DNA from: Coenobita brevimanus
Lineage: Eukaryota; Arthropoda; Malacostraca; Decapoda; Coenobitidae
Direction: 5' to 3'
Length of the DNA stretch: 64,000 nt
Assembly: GCA_032717465.1 (NCBI GenBank)
Contig: CM064712.1
Coordinates: 20,458,217-20,522,216 of the forward strand
The notes below the pieces were generated by a model. The model ran no database searches, was not told where the DNA came from, and was given only the letters and a program-made list of their open reading frames with translations. How positions within the stretch are numbered: the first letter of the stretch is position 1; the number at the start of each line of letters is the position of its first letter. A program made the position numbers and the translations under genes. Below, in pieces: positions 33,234-45,484 of the stretch.

Positions 33234-35598
33234 TCACAAGTGCATCAAGGTGTGATACTCACTAAAACAGGGGTGAATGCAGAGACCCACGTCACACTAC
33301 GCACTCATAGCGGGTGTCTTTTCTCTGAGCGGTGGGTCTCACGCGGGAATTACTACACACGTGACACCTGCGTTGGGGCCTAGGTCTATTTGGCTGGGGA
33401 GGTATAGGAGTAGGGAAATGGCGGCCGGATATTCTCAGGGGAGTTTGGGTGGTAGGGGCAGTGCGTGTGTGGTGTTGGGGCCTTTCAACCGCATACTGGG
33501 CAAAAATCTCTCGTGTTAGCTCCCTCACAAACTCTTCAAAAGTTTCCTGAACTCCTGTTGTCATGGCTTGCAGGTGGTGGCAATTCAGGGCAGTTATGTC
33601 TAGCAAGTGAAAGAAGAGCTTTTTGTACCACTTCATCGTGGTCCTGGCACACTCGACCGTGGATATCATGGAGTATGACTGGTCAACCAGGCGCATGTTG
33701 ATGTAATCGAGGACACACACAGGTTTCCATATGTGGCGCCTGTTCTCGCTCCGGTAATCCATGGACTCTGTATGGTGCATCAAGGGGCGGTGAACCGTGG
33801 ACAAGAGGCTGACTTCTCGGTTGTGGTTCCACACTGCTGCAAGTATATTGTTGGCCTGGAAGAAGACAACCTCATTTCTGTCAAGTTTGCACCCCACCTT
33901 GACTATGTGAATCCGGTTCACCTTTACGGTACCACAGATTCCCGTGTCATGCCTGTGTAGATAACGAGCGAGAAGAGGGCTAGTGTACCAGTTGTCCAGG
34001 TAAAGGACGTGACCACAATGAAGGTAGTCTTCTATCATTGTCTTTACCACTGCTTCAGACAGTCCAATACTCCGATCTTCTATTATGTCTGTCTGTGCAC
34101 CAGTGTACAAGACTATGTCTTGCACATAACCAGTCCTACAGTCACACATAACAAAGATCTTGAACCCAGAACGGTGCCTTTTGCTGGGTATGTACTGCCG
34201 AAATGAAATATTGCCTCTCCACAACACGAGACTCGTCTGTGACGAGGTCTCTCTAAAGATAAAATGACGAACGAAATGTTTGCCTTAGGTGATCAAAGAC
34301 CAACCTAATTCGCCTCATCTTATCTGTCATTCACATTTGCATCGTCAGCATCATAAAAGTGGAGGCGACTTAGAATCTGCTGAAAGCGATTACGGCTCAT
34401 TACTTGCCCAAATATTGGTGTGAGCATAACAGGGTCCCTTGTCCAGTATGCTGGAATTCTGTTCTTTCGTACTATACCCATCAAAAGTACCAGGACAAAA
34501 AATAAAAAAAATTCTGAAAGGGAGACTGGGTAATCATATTTGATAGAATGCCTGCTCCTTGTGCCGTCTTTCACTCTCACATTGCTGGCTGCTAGCGAAA
34601 CGGTTTGTCTGGTCCACTATTTCCTCCACAAAAGCCTCACTGAAAAAAATGTGGAAAAAATCCAGCCTGGTGGAATTTGGGTGAATACCGGGAGCAGTAC
34701 AGCCAGCACACCCCTCCTCAGTGAAGGGGTGAATGATGGGGGAAAAATCACTCCCATCCTCCCAGTTCCAACTCACAAATCCTTCGTCCCCATCGTCCCC
34801 ATCGTCGCCTTTGTCTGGGTGGGGAGGAGATGCTGGTGCGGAAGGTTGGGGAGGAGGAGTGCGGAGGGCTTCCCCACTCGCACTCCTCTTCTCTCGGCCT
34901 TTACCCTTTCCCTTACCCTTATGGCCTTGTGAAACATTAGGGGGCTGGGGGGATGAAGTCTGTGAATACTGAGGAGCATAAGACGTGCTGGGGAGTGGTT
35001 CCTCCCCACCTTCCCCCTCCATCACAACCCCACGTGATTCAGGACGCACCCTCACTCACCCACGTGATATTTCCCACCGCCTCACACCTCCACGGGAGAG
35101 CGATGACTCACTCCTGCCACTCCCACTTTCAATACTCCTCCCTGCACTTTCCTTTTCCCTTCCCACTCCCTCCACGCCACTTCCGACCTCCCCAAACAAA
35201 AGACTAGGCCCATACCTGCTCGTACGACGTGGTGTGCACTCGGGGCCATGATGAGTGATTATTTCTCGGCCGTACCATGTGGCAGCACGTCCCACGGCTC
35301 CGTCCTCGTCCTAGTCCTCGTCCTCGTCCTCGAAATCCGGCTCCACATCACGTTGGGGCTGCCGAGAGGATGTTGCAAGTTGTGTTTGTGCAGGCTGACC
35401 GTCTCTAGCAGCATGATAAGTCACGTAGTGCCGCTTCCTGAGGGACGGGACTTCCTCATCACTGCTGGTGCTTTCCAGCTCCTCTGGCTGCACATAGTCC
35501 TTGTCCACAACCTCGTCGTCCAGTGGGGAATCACTGTCGCCTGTAAAGGCATCCAGGGCGGCTTGGATTTCCTCCTTTGAGAGACCTTTATGCGCCAT
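33234..35598 (-). pseudogene. piggyBac transposase (broken)
   Basis: A cut-and-paste transposase that recognises TTAA. The minus-strand start is ATG at 35598. The N-terminus is acidic and low-complexity (E-D-E-D-E-D near 35320), with in-frame stops at about 35309 and 35053. The DDE domain (about 34600-33600) includes S-R-H-S-I-K-Y-D-Y, M-G-I-V-R-K-N-R-I-P-A-Y-W, V-T-D-E-S (first catalytic Asp), R-Q-Y-I-P-S-K-R-H-R-S-G-F-K, L-Y-L-D-N-W-Y-T-S (second), and V-C-V-L-D-Y-I-N-M-R-L-V-D-Q (third region). A Cys-rich C-terminal finger (R-R-C-H-V-C-S-N, Y-E-C-V-V) runs on in another frame to C-D-V-G-L-C-I-H-P-C-F and ends at 33234. Frameshifts near 34565, 34320, 34232 and 33290 break it. The catalytic Asp residues remain visible. 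Confidence 0.9.
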
Positions 35599-35851
35599 GT
35601 CTGAGCAGGACCATTGCTAACAGGTGAGTGACTGAGCCGAGAGTGAGCACGGGTCGTGCGGGGTCACTGAGTGTCCCCGCCTGGTGGCAGGTAGGGGAAG
35701 ATCGAGCGACTCTACATACCAAAAATCAGATGCGAATTTTGAAAATTGTGCAAATTATGCACCTTGCAATTGCACAATGTACCAGTACGTCGACGGGACT
35801 GGCAAATGGAAAATGTTGCAACGTACTCATACATCGATGGGATGCCTCGGG

Positions 35852-37793
35852 TTAATACAGAATGTAAAAAATCAAAGAAAAGAGAGATTTCTTGTGAAAC
35901 AAATATAGAAGACACAATAGTGAGAGGGCATATAATAACTATAAACAGGCAAGAAACAATTATATAAGAATAAGGAGGGAAACCTAAAGACAGTTTGTGG
36001 AGGATATCATAAATAAAAGTAGTGATCAACCGAAGCTAATTTTCAGTTACATCCGAAGGAAAACCAAAGTAAAAGATAAAATACAATCCATTACGGACGA
36101 GGGGATCACCTATACACGAGAGAAGGATATTTGTGAAGCACTAAATAAGAATTTCCAATCGGTTTTTACAGAAAAAAATAATTTTGAGAGGGATGATATG
36201 GAACAGGCAACCTCACACATATTACCAGATATACAAATATCAGAAAAATAAATACAGGAGGACTTAATTAAATTAGACAAAGGAAAAGCAAATGGTCCTG
36301 ATGAAATTTCATGTTGGGTGCTACATGAAAGTGCAAAGCAGTTAAGTAAACCATTATCTTTAATATTCAAGGAATCCTTGAGACAAGGTAAACTATCTGA
36401 TATTTGGATGAAAGCAAACATTGTTCCCTTATTCAAGAGAGGGAATAGACAAAATCCACTCAACTACCTACCAGTATCACTAACCAGTGTTGTAAGCAAG
36501 AGATTAGAAAAGCTGATAAAAAACGTTTGGGTAAATCATCTAGAAGAACACAGTATGATAACAAAAAGACAGTTCGGTTTCAGGAAGGGAAAATCGTGTG
36601 TTACTAATCTGTTGAGCTACTATGATAGAGTAACAGAAACATTACAGGAAAGAGAAGGGTGGGTGGAGAGTATCTATTTAGATTCCAAGAAAGCATTTGA
36701 CAGAGTAACGCACCAAAGACTTTTATAGAAACTGTACCATCAAGGAGGAATCAGAGGCAAACTGTACTGTTGGATGCAAGATTTTCTCAAAAAAGGGAAA
36801 TGAGAACAGTACTGAGAGGGAATTATTCATCATGGAGGGAAGTGACAAGTGACGTTCCACAGGGCTCAGTGCTGGCACCAGTTTATGTTTCTAGTGGATA
36901 TAAATGACATAGATAGCAATATTGGAAATGAAAGCTATCTAAATATGTTTGCTAATGATCCAAAAATACAAAGGAGAATTACTAACACACACTCTTGTAA
37001 AGAGCTACAAGAAGAATAAAATAAACTTCACGAATGAAGTAATATATACAAATGGAATTCAATGTGGACAAGTGTCATGTAATCAAGTTTGGTAAAAGTG
37101 GAAAAAGACCTGATTGGGTTTATAAGTTAGGAAGTAAAACCCTACATAGGTCAGAATGAGAGAAGGACCTAGGTGTGATTATCAATAACAGACTTTCTCC
37201 TGCTGACCACATCAGTGAGAAGGTACGGAACATGTATACACTGCTTGCAAATATGAGAGTAGCGTTCACATACATAAATGAACACATGCTAAGGAAGATA
37301 ATAACATCTTTCATCAGACCAACCCAGGAGTATGCGTCAGTAGTCTGGAGTCCTCATCTCAAAAAACACAGATAAGACTGAAAAAGTTCAAAGGGCCGCT
37401 ACAAGATGGGTACCAAGCTTAAGGGATCTAAGCTACGAAGAAAGACTAGAAAAACTGAATCTACCTACACTGCAGGAGAGAAGAAAAAGAGGAGACATGA
37501 TTATGCTGTATAAATACATATCAGGGAAGGAGAAAATAGACATAAATGATTACATAACCTATGGGGATGCATCAGCAAGAGGACACTGCAAAAAAACGCA
37601 TAAAAAGAGAGGCGATAAAGATGTAAGGAAATTTAGTTTTCCAAATAGGGCAATTAGTTAATGGAATTCACTACCGAATGAAATAATGTGTGTCAAAACA
37701 CTTCATAAATTTAAGGATATGTACGATAAAAATGGTTTAAGACGCGGAATAGTACGAGCTTGACTCATTCCTGTAAGGATACAATTAGGTAAG

Positions 37794-37795
<2 letters not shown>
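35852..37795 (+). mobile_element. CR1-like element D, 3' half
   Basis: Resumes element D after the piggyBac with the rest of the endonuclease-RT linker, the reverse transcriptase and the 3' end. The last element bases read tgtaaggatacaattaggtaagaac and run straight into (AC)n. The junction with the 5' half restores the expected linker residues once one TTAA copy is removed. Confidence 0.85.
35856..37762 (+). pseudogene. Reverse transcriptase of element D ORF2
   Basis: The CR1-type reverse transcriptase in at least five frame segments. It contains the linker (I-C-E-A-L-N-K-N-F-Q-S-V-F), K-A-N-G-P-D-E-I, I-V-P-L-F-K-R-G-N, F-G-F-R-K-G-K-S-C-V-T-N-L-L, and Y-L-D-S-K-K-A-F-D-R-V (equivalent to the first catalytic Asp). 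After a frameshift come V-P-Q-G-S-V-L-A-P and a catalytic box region reading M-F-A-N-D near 36947, where the family has A-D-D, so a catalytic Asp is lost. Further down are V-I-I-N-N-R-L-S-P-A-D-H, I-R-P-T-Q-E-Y-A-S-V-V-W-S-P-H and the C-terminal thumb (L-E-K-L-N-L-P-T-L). Inactive. Confidence 0.87.

Positions 37796-37853
<58 letters not shown>
37794..37853. repeat. (AC)n microsatellite at the element D 3' end
   Basis: About 60 bp of pure AC directly continuing the 3' end of element D; it probably grew from the element tail. Confidence 0.95.
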
Positions 37854-37854
<1 letters not shown>

Positions 37855-38035
37855 CTCCTTTGAACCACCAAGAAGAGAGAGAAACTTTGTGATATATGAG
37901 GTGGTGAGAGGGGAGGAGAAGGCTGAAGGATGGCAGGATTTGCAGACACACCCAGACAGGAATATCGAAAATAGATGATCCACTGTGACAAGAGGAAATG
38001 TTGAGTGGGAGAGACACACAAGTAAGAACTTGAAT

Positions 38036-38125
38036 TCTTTATTTTCTCTAACGTTTAGGGCTTCACAGAACCCATCTTCAGAGAGTTTGTGTTCTGTGCA
38101 GCCCGAAATACTAGAGAATACAGAG
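38036..38125. other. Inverted repeat with hammerhead-like motif
   Basis: Arms 38041-38071 and 38091-38120 are imperfect inverted repeats (about 25 of 30 positions agree by eye), each containing gttctgtg[a/c]agccc[t/g]aaa. On the minus strand the order is CTGAAGA (38075-38081), then a stem GGGTT..AAGCCC, then TAAAC. That is the layout CUGANGA - helix II - GAAA of hammerhead-type motifs known from Penelope-like elements, with the first G of GAAA changed. The plus-strand arm keeps GAAA. No Penelope reverse transcriptase is visible nearby. Confidence 0.5.
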
Positions 38126-38306
38126 TGTTTAAGCTCTCACCTGTCTCTATCTCCCACCCAACAGTTTCGAATGTCCTGAGGGAGAATAAAATATGAGTAA
38201 ATATTATGTGAGGTGTCAATATATCAGGTATATATTTATAGTGTAATAAAATATGGGATGCAGTGATTTTTATGCAGGGTAGAGGGAATTGTGCCCTCAA
38301 AGAATA

Positions 38307-38367
<61 letters not shown>

Positions 38368-38744
38368 CGAGACTTAGAGTGCAATAATACAGACAAAAGG
38401 AAAAAGAGGAAAGTAGGAAGATATTTAAAGAAAAAAAGAAGGAAAAGAGTAAGGGAGAGGTGAGGAGAAAGAAAGAAGTCAGTGAAATGAATTCTGTGAA
38501 AAAATGAATTAGCTGGCAAAGTGTACATGGCAGAAAAAAAGAGTAAATGGAGAATGAAAAGAATTACATACCTGTAACAAAAGAGTAGAAGGTGAAGCAG
38601 AGGAAAATGACAGTATGCACAAAAATATAAAATAAAAGGTAAATCTGGGTAAATTTGAAGGCAAATATAAAGAAGTCGAGACTGAAATGTCACTGCGGAG
38701 TATTATTACCGGCCGCCTAGCGAGGTGATAATGTAGTCGCTTGC

Positions 38745-38817
<73 letters not shown>

Positions 38818-38971
38818 GTCCACGCGCACGCACGCACACTTCAGGTGCATGTGCTTGTATTCTCTTAGTGCTGGGATTTCGAATCAAGAGGTAATTTTCT
38901 AATGCATATCGTGTTATTTTATTTTTATCTACCTACCTGTGTATGTGTCTATGTATATGTATCTACTTAGG
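38126..38971. other. Spacer with (GA)n and (GT)n
   Basis: (GA)n at about 38312-38365 and (GT)n at about 38749-38816. The rest is A/G-rich without gene signals; the long minus frame at 38055-38693 passes through the GA tract and is not credible. Confidence 0.6.
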
Positions 38972-39053
<82 letters not shown>

Positions 39054-39299
39054 TTTTTTATGTATATATGAATATATCATATATATGTGCATGTTGCATA
39101 TGTATATGTATGCACGCCTGTACACATACCCATATCTCTATACATGCGTACCTATCCTGTACATGCAGTATGTCTATGGCTACATGTGCGTGAATATATA
39201 CATATATGTATAGATATATACGTATATGTATGTGTGCATATGTGCCTCTCAATCTGCATATGTATGTACATACGTGTGTATCTATGTACCACCTCACTC
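38972..39299. repeat. (AT)n tract and TG/TA-rich cryptic repeat
   Basis: (AT)n at about 38972-39051, followed by about 240 bp of scrambled tatatgtatg-type sequence. Confidence 0.9.
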
Positions 39300-39540
39300 A
39301 TATTAAAAACATGTAATGATAATTACTGTGACAACTTTGTACCATGTATGTATCATTGTATGCCATTGTTTATTATTGTGCTTGTAATGATAATTACGTC
39401 TGTACCTTCTGTGCCCTGTGATACCGATTTTGTTTTCCTCATGCACCCCTCCCTGCTTGGCCTTCAGGGACAGTGTTCCCCAGAGTGTTGGGGCTTGTAC
39501 TGAATGGTAAATAAAGAACCTATAAAAAAAAAAAAAAAAG
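39300..39540 (+). mobile_element. 3'-UTR fragment with poly(A) tail
   Basis: A stretch ending in AATAAA (39512-39517) then cctat and a run of about 16 A residues. Upstream the motif tgtaatgataattac occurs twice (39313 and 39383). A poly(A) signal plus tail without any ORF is what a severely 5'-truncated non-LTR retrotransposon, or the 3' end of a retrocopied mRNA, looks like. Its parent is not in the window. Confidence 0.6.
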
Positions 39541-39805
39541 GCTCTTTATATGCATTGGCTTCCAACATAATAACATCCCTGCCTTCAGGCTTCTGAATTC
39601 CAGCATGAAATTTAACTTGGAAGGAGTAAGCAGCAAAATCATGACATTTTTTTTTTTTTTTCGATTTGGGTGAAGCTGCCATGATATGCCTCCGATTGCC
39701 AGAGGATTACTAATCTAGTTTTTAAATGATGGAGGGTGATACGCATTAGTGGATGATTCCTTTGGCTCTGATTATTATTATTATTGATGATGATGATGAT
39801 GATTT

Positions 39806-39921
39806 TCATTCATTCATTGCCAAACGCCATGTATCCCAGACGGGGTGGCCAAGGGCTTAGAGTTAATTGTTTTACAGGGAGGGGCACTAATCCTCCACCA
39901 ACCCCACTTGACACGTAGGGA
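39806..39921 (-). mobile_element. Internally deleted RTE-B derivative, copy 2
   Basis: The same fusion as 32466-32590. The plus strand reads cattcattgccaaacgccatgtatcccagacggggtggcc (RTE-B 3' end type), then gggaggggcactaatcctccaccaaccccacttgacacgtaggga (RTE-B 5' leader type). It is flanked by (GAT)n and (ATT)n microsatellite. Confidence 0.75.
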
Positions 39922-39951
39922 TGATGATGATGATGATTACTATTATTATTA

Positions 39952-39997
<46 letters not shown>
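39922..39997. repeat. (GAT)n and (ATT)n microsatellite
   Basis: GAT repeats at about 39918-39936, then ATT repeats up to the 3' end of RTE-C copy 2. Confidence 0.93.
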
Positions 39998-41093
39998 GAC
40001 CTCCATTCCCACCCTAGGGCAGGGTAAGGAGTAGCAACATTTAGACAGCCTAAGTTTGCCCAGTACAATGGGCCACGCTTCGCTTCACTCATCATTCAAG
40101 CCCCTGGAATTCTGACTGTATCTGATACTCCAGAATCTTTCACCACTTTCTGTAGCTTCACATAAACGTATCCGATAGAGTCAATCTGGACGCTGTCTCG
40201 TTAAAAAGGGGTGCCAAATCCCTGATCATGCGCTTCTCCTCATAATATTTATCCAGCCAGCTCGATATCTTGTCAGTTCCCTAGCCTCACTGACTTCCAA
40301 ACCTCTCTTCCTCACACACTTATACACCATATCCCTCCACCTTTTCCTTGGCCTACCTCTCCTCCTCCCTCCTTCAAATTCGTTCAGATATACCTTTTTT
40401 ACCACTCCATTGTTATCCATTCTTTCCACATGGCCATACCATCTCAGAACACTCTCTTCGATTCAGGTGTCCACAGACTACCTCACTCCACATCTTTCAT
40501 GAATCACATTATTTCGTATCCTATCCACTCTCTGTGCTCCACATACATTCCTCAGCAGTCCCATCTCCAATGCTCTCACTCTTGACTTTTCATTTTCATG
40601 CCACACCATAGTCTCACATACATATATTATAATTGGCACTAACACTCCTTCATGTAAGCTTCGTGCAGCTGCAACACTCAAGCCTCGTTTCGTGCAGCTG
40701 CAACACTCAAGCCTCGTTTCTTATCAAAACCTTCATATCACCAGCTACTTTCCTTCCTTGAGTCACTCTTTCCACTTCTCTTGCACCTTTTCCTCCCTTT
40801 TCTATCACTGTATCCAGGTATTTGAACTCTCTCTCACCAATTCTAGTCTCTCTCGGTTCACAGTAACCTCACACTGGGAGTCACCTTCTCTCTAAATAAC
40901 CGTCACTTTACCCTTTTCTACATTCACTCTCAAGGTCCGACGCTCACAGACATCAGCAAACCTGTGCACTAGTCAACCAAGTTCTTGTCCGGTATTGGCA
41001 ACTAGCATTGCATCATCAGCAAACAAGTTTGAGATATTCCATCCATCAAGATTCAATACCAACGCCAGCCCTCTCTCCATTACTCGGGTTATT
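39998..41093 (-). pseudogene. RTE-C copy 2, 5'-truncated
   Basis: Matches the 3' half of RTE-C (5225-6290) on the minus strand. From the 5' side: I-T-R-V-M-E-R-G-L-A-L-V, W-N-I-S-N-L-F-A-D-D-A-M-L (one codon shorter than copy 1, which has L-L-Y-A-D-D), a broken stretch, A-A-A-R-S-L-H-E-G-V, E-T-M-V-W-H-E-N-E-K-S-R-V-R, E-R-M-D-N-N-G-V-V-K-K-V-Y, G-R-R-R-G-R-P-R-K-R-W-R-D, then the 3' UTR ending tagggtgggaatggaggtc. A 25-bp block (tttcgtgcagctgcaacactcaagcctcg) is tandemly duplicated near 40663-40718. The 5' break coincides with the start of an (ATT)n tract. Confidence 0.85.
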
Positions 41094-41186
41094 ATTATTA
41101 TTATTATTATAATTATAATTATTATTATTATTATTATAATTATAATTATTATTATTATTATTATTATTATTAATATTATTATTGTT
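41094..41186. repeat. (ATT)n tract
   Basis: ATT/AAT microsatellite directly abutting the truncated 5' end of RTE-C copy 2. Confidence 0.95.
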
Positions 41187-41402
41187 CTTATTATCATTAT
41201 GTCTGTTGTTGTAGCTCCAGGTTCATCTGAACGGAACCCTATTTACTACAGGCCGAAGCCATCTCTCTCTTGCAGTCCACCATCCTCTTTTCAAGGAATA
41301 GAGATGGAGGTGAGAATCGTTTGTATCACCAGGCAGCTTCACCATCCAGTTATATTGGTGCCACCACACGAAGACGTCCCTCCCTAGCGCCGAGAAAGGA
41401 GA

Positions 41403-41459
<57 letters not shown>

Positions 41460-41691
41460 GAAACAACAGAGGCAACGAAATAAACAAGAAGAGAAAAATA
41501 AGAAAGTTCAAAAATAGTGAATTTATGAAGGAAACATAAGGAAAGAGAGAAAAGAAAGAGAAAAATTAGATGAAAGAGAGTGACCAGAGAACAGGACATG
41601 TGAGAGAGGGAACACCTGAGTAAGAGACAAAAGAGGTGCACGGGACTGGAAGAAGGAGACAGAAAAAGTGCATTAACGTTATTACCGTGGC

Positions 41692-41732
<41 letters not shown>

Positions 41733-42114
41733 CAGTAAACTTCTCTCTTAACACAGCGCATGCATAGAGTACAACACCCGTGCACATTAAATGGTCTAAG
41801 GGCCCAACATGTCACTTTCCCTTGTGACATAGGCCGTATTCTCGTCGGGTAAGGAGGCTCCCTAGCCCCTCTTCCTTAGCGATTAATTTTTCTGGTATGA
41901 ACCTTTTTTTCCTTTACATTCCCTACATTCCTTCTTTGTTATGTTATTCATTCAAGCCTGAGGATGTAAAATCTTAATTTATTCTTGTTTCTGGTACTCA
42001 ATATTGTTCATTTTCAAGGTGTTTTTCCGTCATCCAATCTTTAAAACCAATTTGAATAATCTATAACTTATTTGTTTTAACCTGGCAAAGATATATATAT
42101 AAACAGCTGCATTG
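41187..42114. other. Spacer with (GA)n tracts and a MITE-K arm
   Basis: (GA)n at about 41407-41456 and 41698-41729. The stretch 41832-41890 (gtattctcgtcgggtaaggagg..ccctcttccttagcgattaatttttc) matches one arm of MITE-K. No gene recognised. Confidence 0.6.
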
Positions 42115-42530
42115 TTTGTTTGTTTGCTAGTCCTTCAGTCACGCCCAAATCAAGGGCCAGAGACCCCCAGACCCATTTATATTCTGAATCAAGGTGACCA
42201 ATGGATGTTTTTAGGGGGTCAAAATTCAGATCTGGGTAATTTGAGGTCACCGGTAGTGTTTGCCTTTTTTTTCTCTGGGCACCGTTGGGTACCCCTGAAG
42301 CCCAACTTTTGGCATGAAGGCTCACATGACCTCCATTTCTGACATAAGCTATGTGATGTTCTCTTTTGACGCCATTTGAGTCATTGGTTACTTGAGGTCA
42401 TCAGTTATACACACTCAAACGACAGTACCCAGGGGCCCAATTTTTGGCATGGAGACCTCCAGTTAGGACATAGGGTATGTGAGGTTGACCTCTGAGGTCA
42501 TTTGAGGTCACCGGTACTAGTAAATAAGTG
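42115..42530 (+). repeat. Tandem-like repeat rich in AGGTCA half-sites
   Basis: Two to three diverged units of roughly 140 bp sharing acccagg/ctga-agcccaacttttggcatgaagg..acataagctatgtgaggt..tttgaggtcaccggta. The hexamer AGGTCA occurs four times on plus, and TGACCT also occurs. The block 42486-42510 reads TGACCT-ctg-AGGTCA-tttg-AGGTCA. Confidence 0.7.
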
Positions 42531-42717
42531 CGTATAAATACTGTGCATTAGTCTGCGAAAGCTGAAATAGAAAATTCCTGGACCCTTTATAGTCCCTCTT
42601 CAAAAGTATAAGAGGTACACCCAGCCAGAGGAATTCACGACTTTGTACCAACTATGACTATGTCAACTGAGCTGGGATAAGTCTTTTGACTGTTATATTA
42701 TTGTCTATTTCTATGTA

Positions 42718-43666
42718 GGGGGATGAAAATAGTTTTGAATAGTGAGTTGCTTGAAGAGGTAGAGTGTTTTAAATATTTAGGGTCGCATGTTGCTGTGGAT
42801 GGAAGAATAGATGCAGAAGTGAAGTTTAGAATGAATGAAGTAGGAAAGGTGCTGGGAGGAATGAAAAAGGTGTTTACATGTCGTTTGCTTAGAATGGATG
42901 TAAAGAGAAGGCTGTATGAGGGTGTTGTGGTACCGACTGCGTTATATGGGGCTGAAACATGGAATATGGGTGTAGCAGAGAGGAAACGTATGAATGTAAT
43001 GGAGATGAGGTGTCTGAGGAGTATGTGTGGAGTGACGGTATGGATCGAGTACGGAATGATGAAGTGCGAAGGAGAACTGGAGTTGTTCGGGAGATGGCTG
43101 ATAGAGTTGAGCAGAGGGTGTTGCGATGGTTTGGGCATATGGAGAGAATGGATAATGAGCAATTGGTAAAAAAGATAACTAGATCTGATGTGAGAGGTGT
43201 AAGGCTGAGAGGGAGACCACGAATAGGATGGATGGACAGTGTGAAGAGAGCTCTGGATGCGAGAGGGATGTCTGTTGAGCAAGGAAGAGTGGCTGTGCAT
43301 GACAGAAATAAATGGAGAGAAATTGTGAATGAATAGATGATGACGCAGCCCTGAGGGGATATTCTCCCGTAATTGGTCTGATCAGCTAGTCAGGACAGGT
43401 GCGGGTAAGGGGATGGGTCTATTATGATGTGGCAGGGGTAAACCAGCTCTGCTGTCGGGCTCTGCTGCAGATGTCACTGATTGCACTGCACAGTTGCCCC
43501 TTGTGAGGTGTGCTGCGGTGAGGATCTGTCCCTTCTCCCCTTTGGGGCTAAGATGCGAATGAATGTGTTTGAATGGATGAGTAAATGGGGAGTGTGTCGT
43601 CCTGTCTCGGCTACTTCCTTTTCCTTGGGGGAAGTAGCCTAGGTATATAGATAGATAGATAGATGT
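42718..43666 (+). pseudogene. RTE-A copy 2, 5'-truncated
   Basis: The 3' part of RTE-A: it begins at K-I-V-L-N-S-E-L-L-E-E-V-E-C-F-K-Y-L-G-S, continues through D-V-K-R-R-L-Y-E-G-V-V-V-P-T-A-L-Y-G-A-E-T-W-N, then a frameshift near 43040 into R-V-L-R-W-F-G-H-M-E-R-M and L-R-G-R-P-R-I-G-W-M-D, ending at a TAG at 43334. The 3' UTR (43337-43640) closely matches the reverse complement of 48955-49260. The tail is tata(GATA)n at about 43638-43666. Confidence 0.9.
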
Positions 43667-43770
43667 CTACTTAACAGTTCTGGTCACACTACTGTGTTCC
43701 ACCTATTCCTACTCCTACTCCTTACCCACATAGTATTGCCAGCTCAGTAGACACAAACACATAAAGAACA
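43667..43770 (+). repeat. Interspersed repeat J, copy 1
   Basis: gtctacttaacagttctggtcacactactgtgttccacctattcctactcctactcc..gccagctcagtagacaca, closely matching the reverse complement of 59510-59588. Both copies lie beside (GATA)n. Confidence 0.7.
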
Positions 43771-43890
43771 TGGTCACCAACTTCTCAGGCTGAGTGTAGA
43801 TGGTCTTTCTGTGGTAAAAAAGAAATATTGAGCTAAACAAATAAGATTAAAATGTTCACCTTTGTGGCTTGGCAATGCCGGGTACCCTTG

Positions 43891-45275
<1,385 letters not shown>

Positions 45276-45301
45276 GCATAAATAAATAAATGAATAAATA
45301 A

Positions 45302-45302
<1 letters not shown>

Positions 45303-45333
<31 letters not shown>

Positions 45334-45361
45334 TTACATCTATATCTATCTATATAGATAG

Positions 45362-45450
<89 letters not shown>

Positions 45451-45484
45451 TTACATCTATATCTATCTATATAGATAGATAATA
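45303..45484. repeat. (AT)n tract with two 44-bp exact copies
   Basis: A 44-bp block starting atgtatatatttacatctat and ending gatagataata occurs at 45324-45367 and again at 45441-45484, separated by pure AT. Confidence 0.93.

Larger units (their letters stand above)
30984..35851 (-). mobile_element. piggyBac transposon nested in element D
   Basis: A 4868-bp element flanked by TTAA at 30980-30983 and 35852-35855. Both ends start CCCG and remain partly alike for about 12 bp (CCCGTTACGTCC and CCCGAGGCATCC), so the inverted repeats are degraded. It encodes a piggyBac transposase on the minus strand (33234-35598). The non-coding left third contains an array of 150-bp repeats and three later insertions: an RTE-B copy (31649-32176), a deleted RTE-B derivative (about 32466-32590) and half a SINE-F (about 32591-32842). 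Confidence 0.87.

Noticed and set aside
38708..38746. Possible tRNA-like SINE head before a GT tract
   Set aside because: No convincing B box downstream; the GT repeat begins where it should be.
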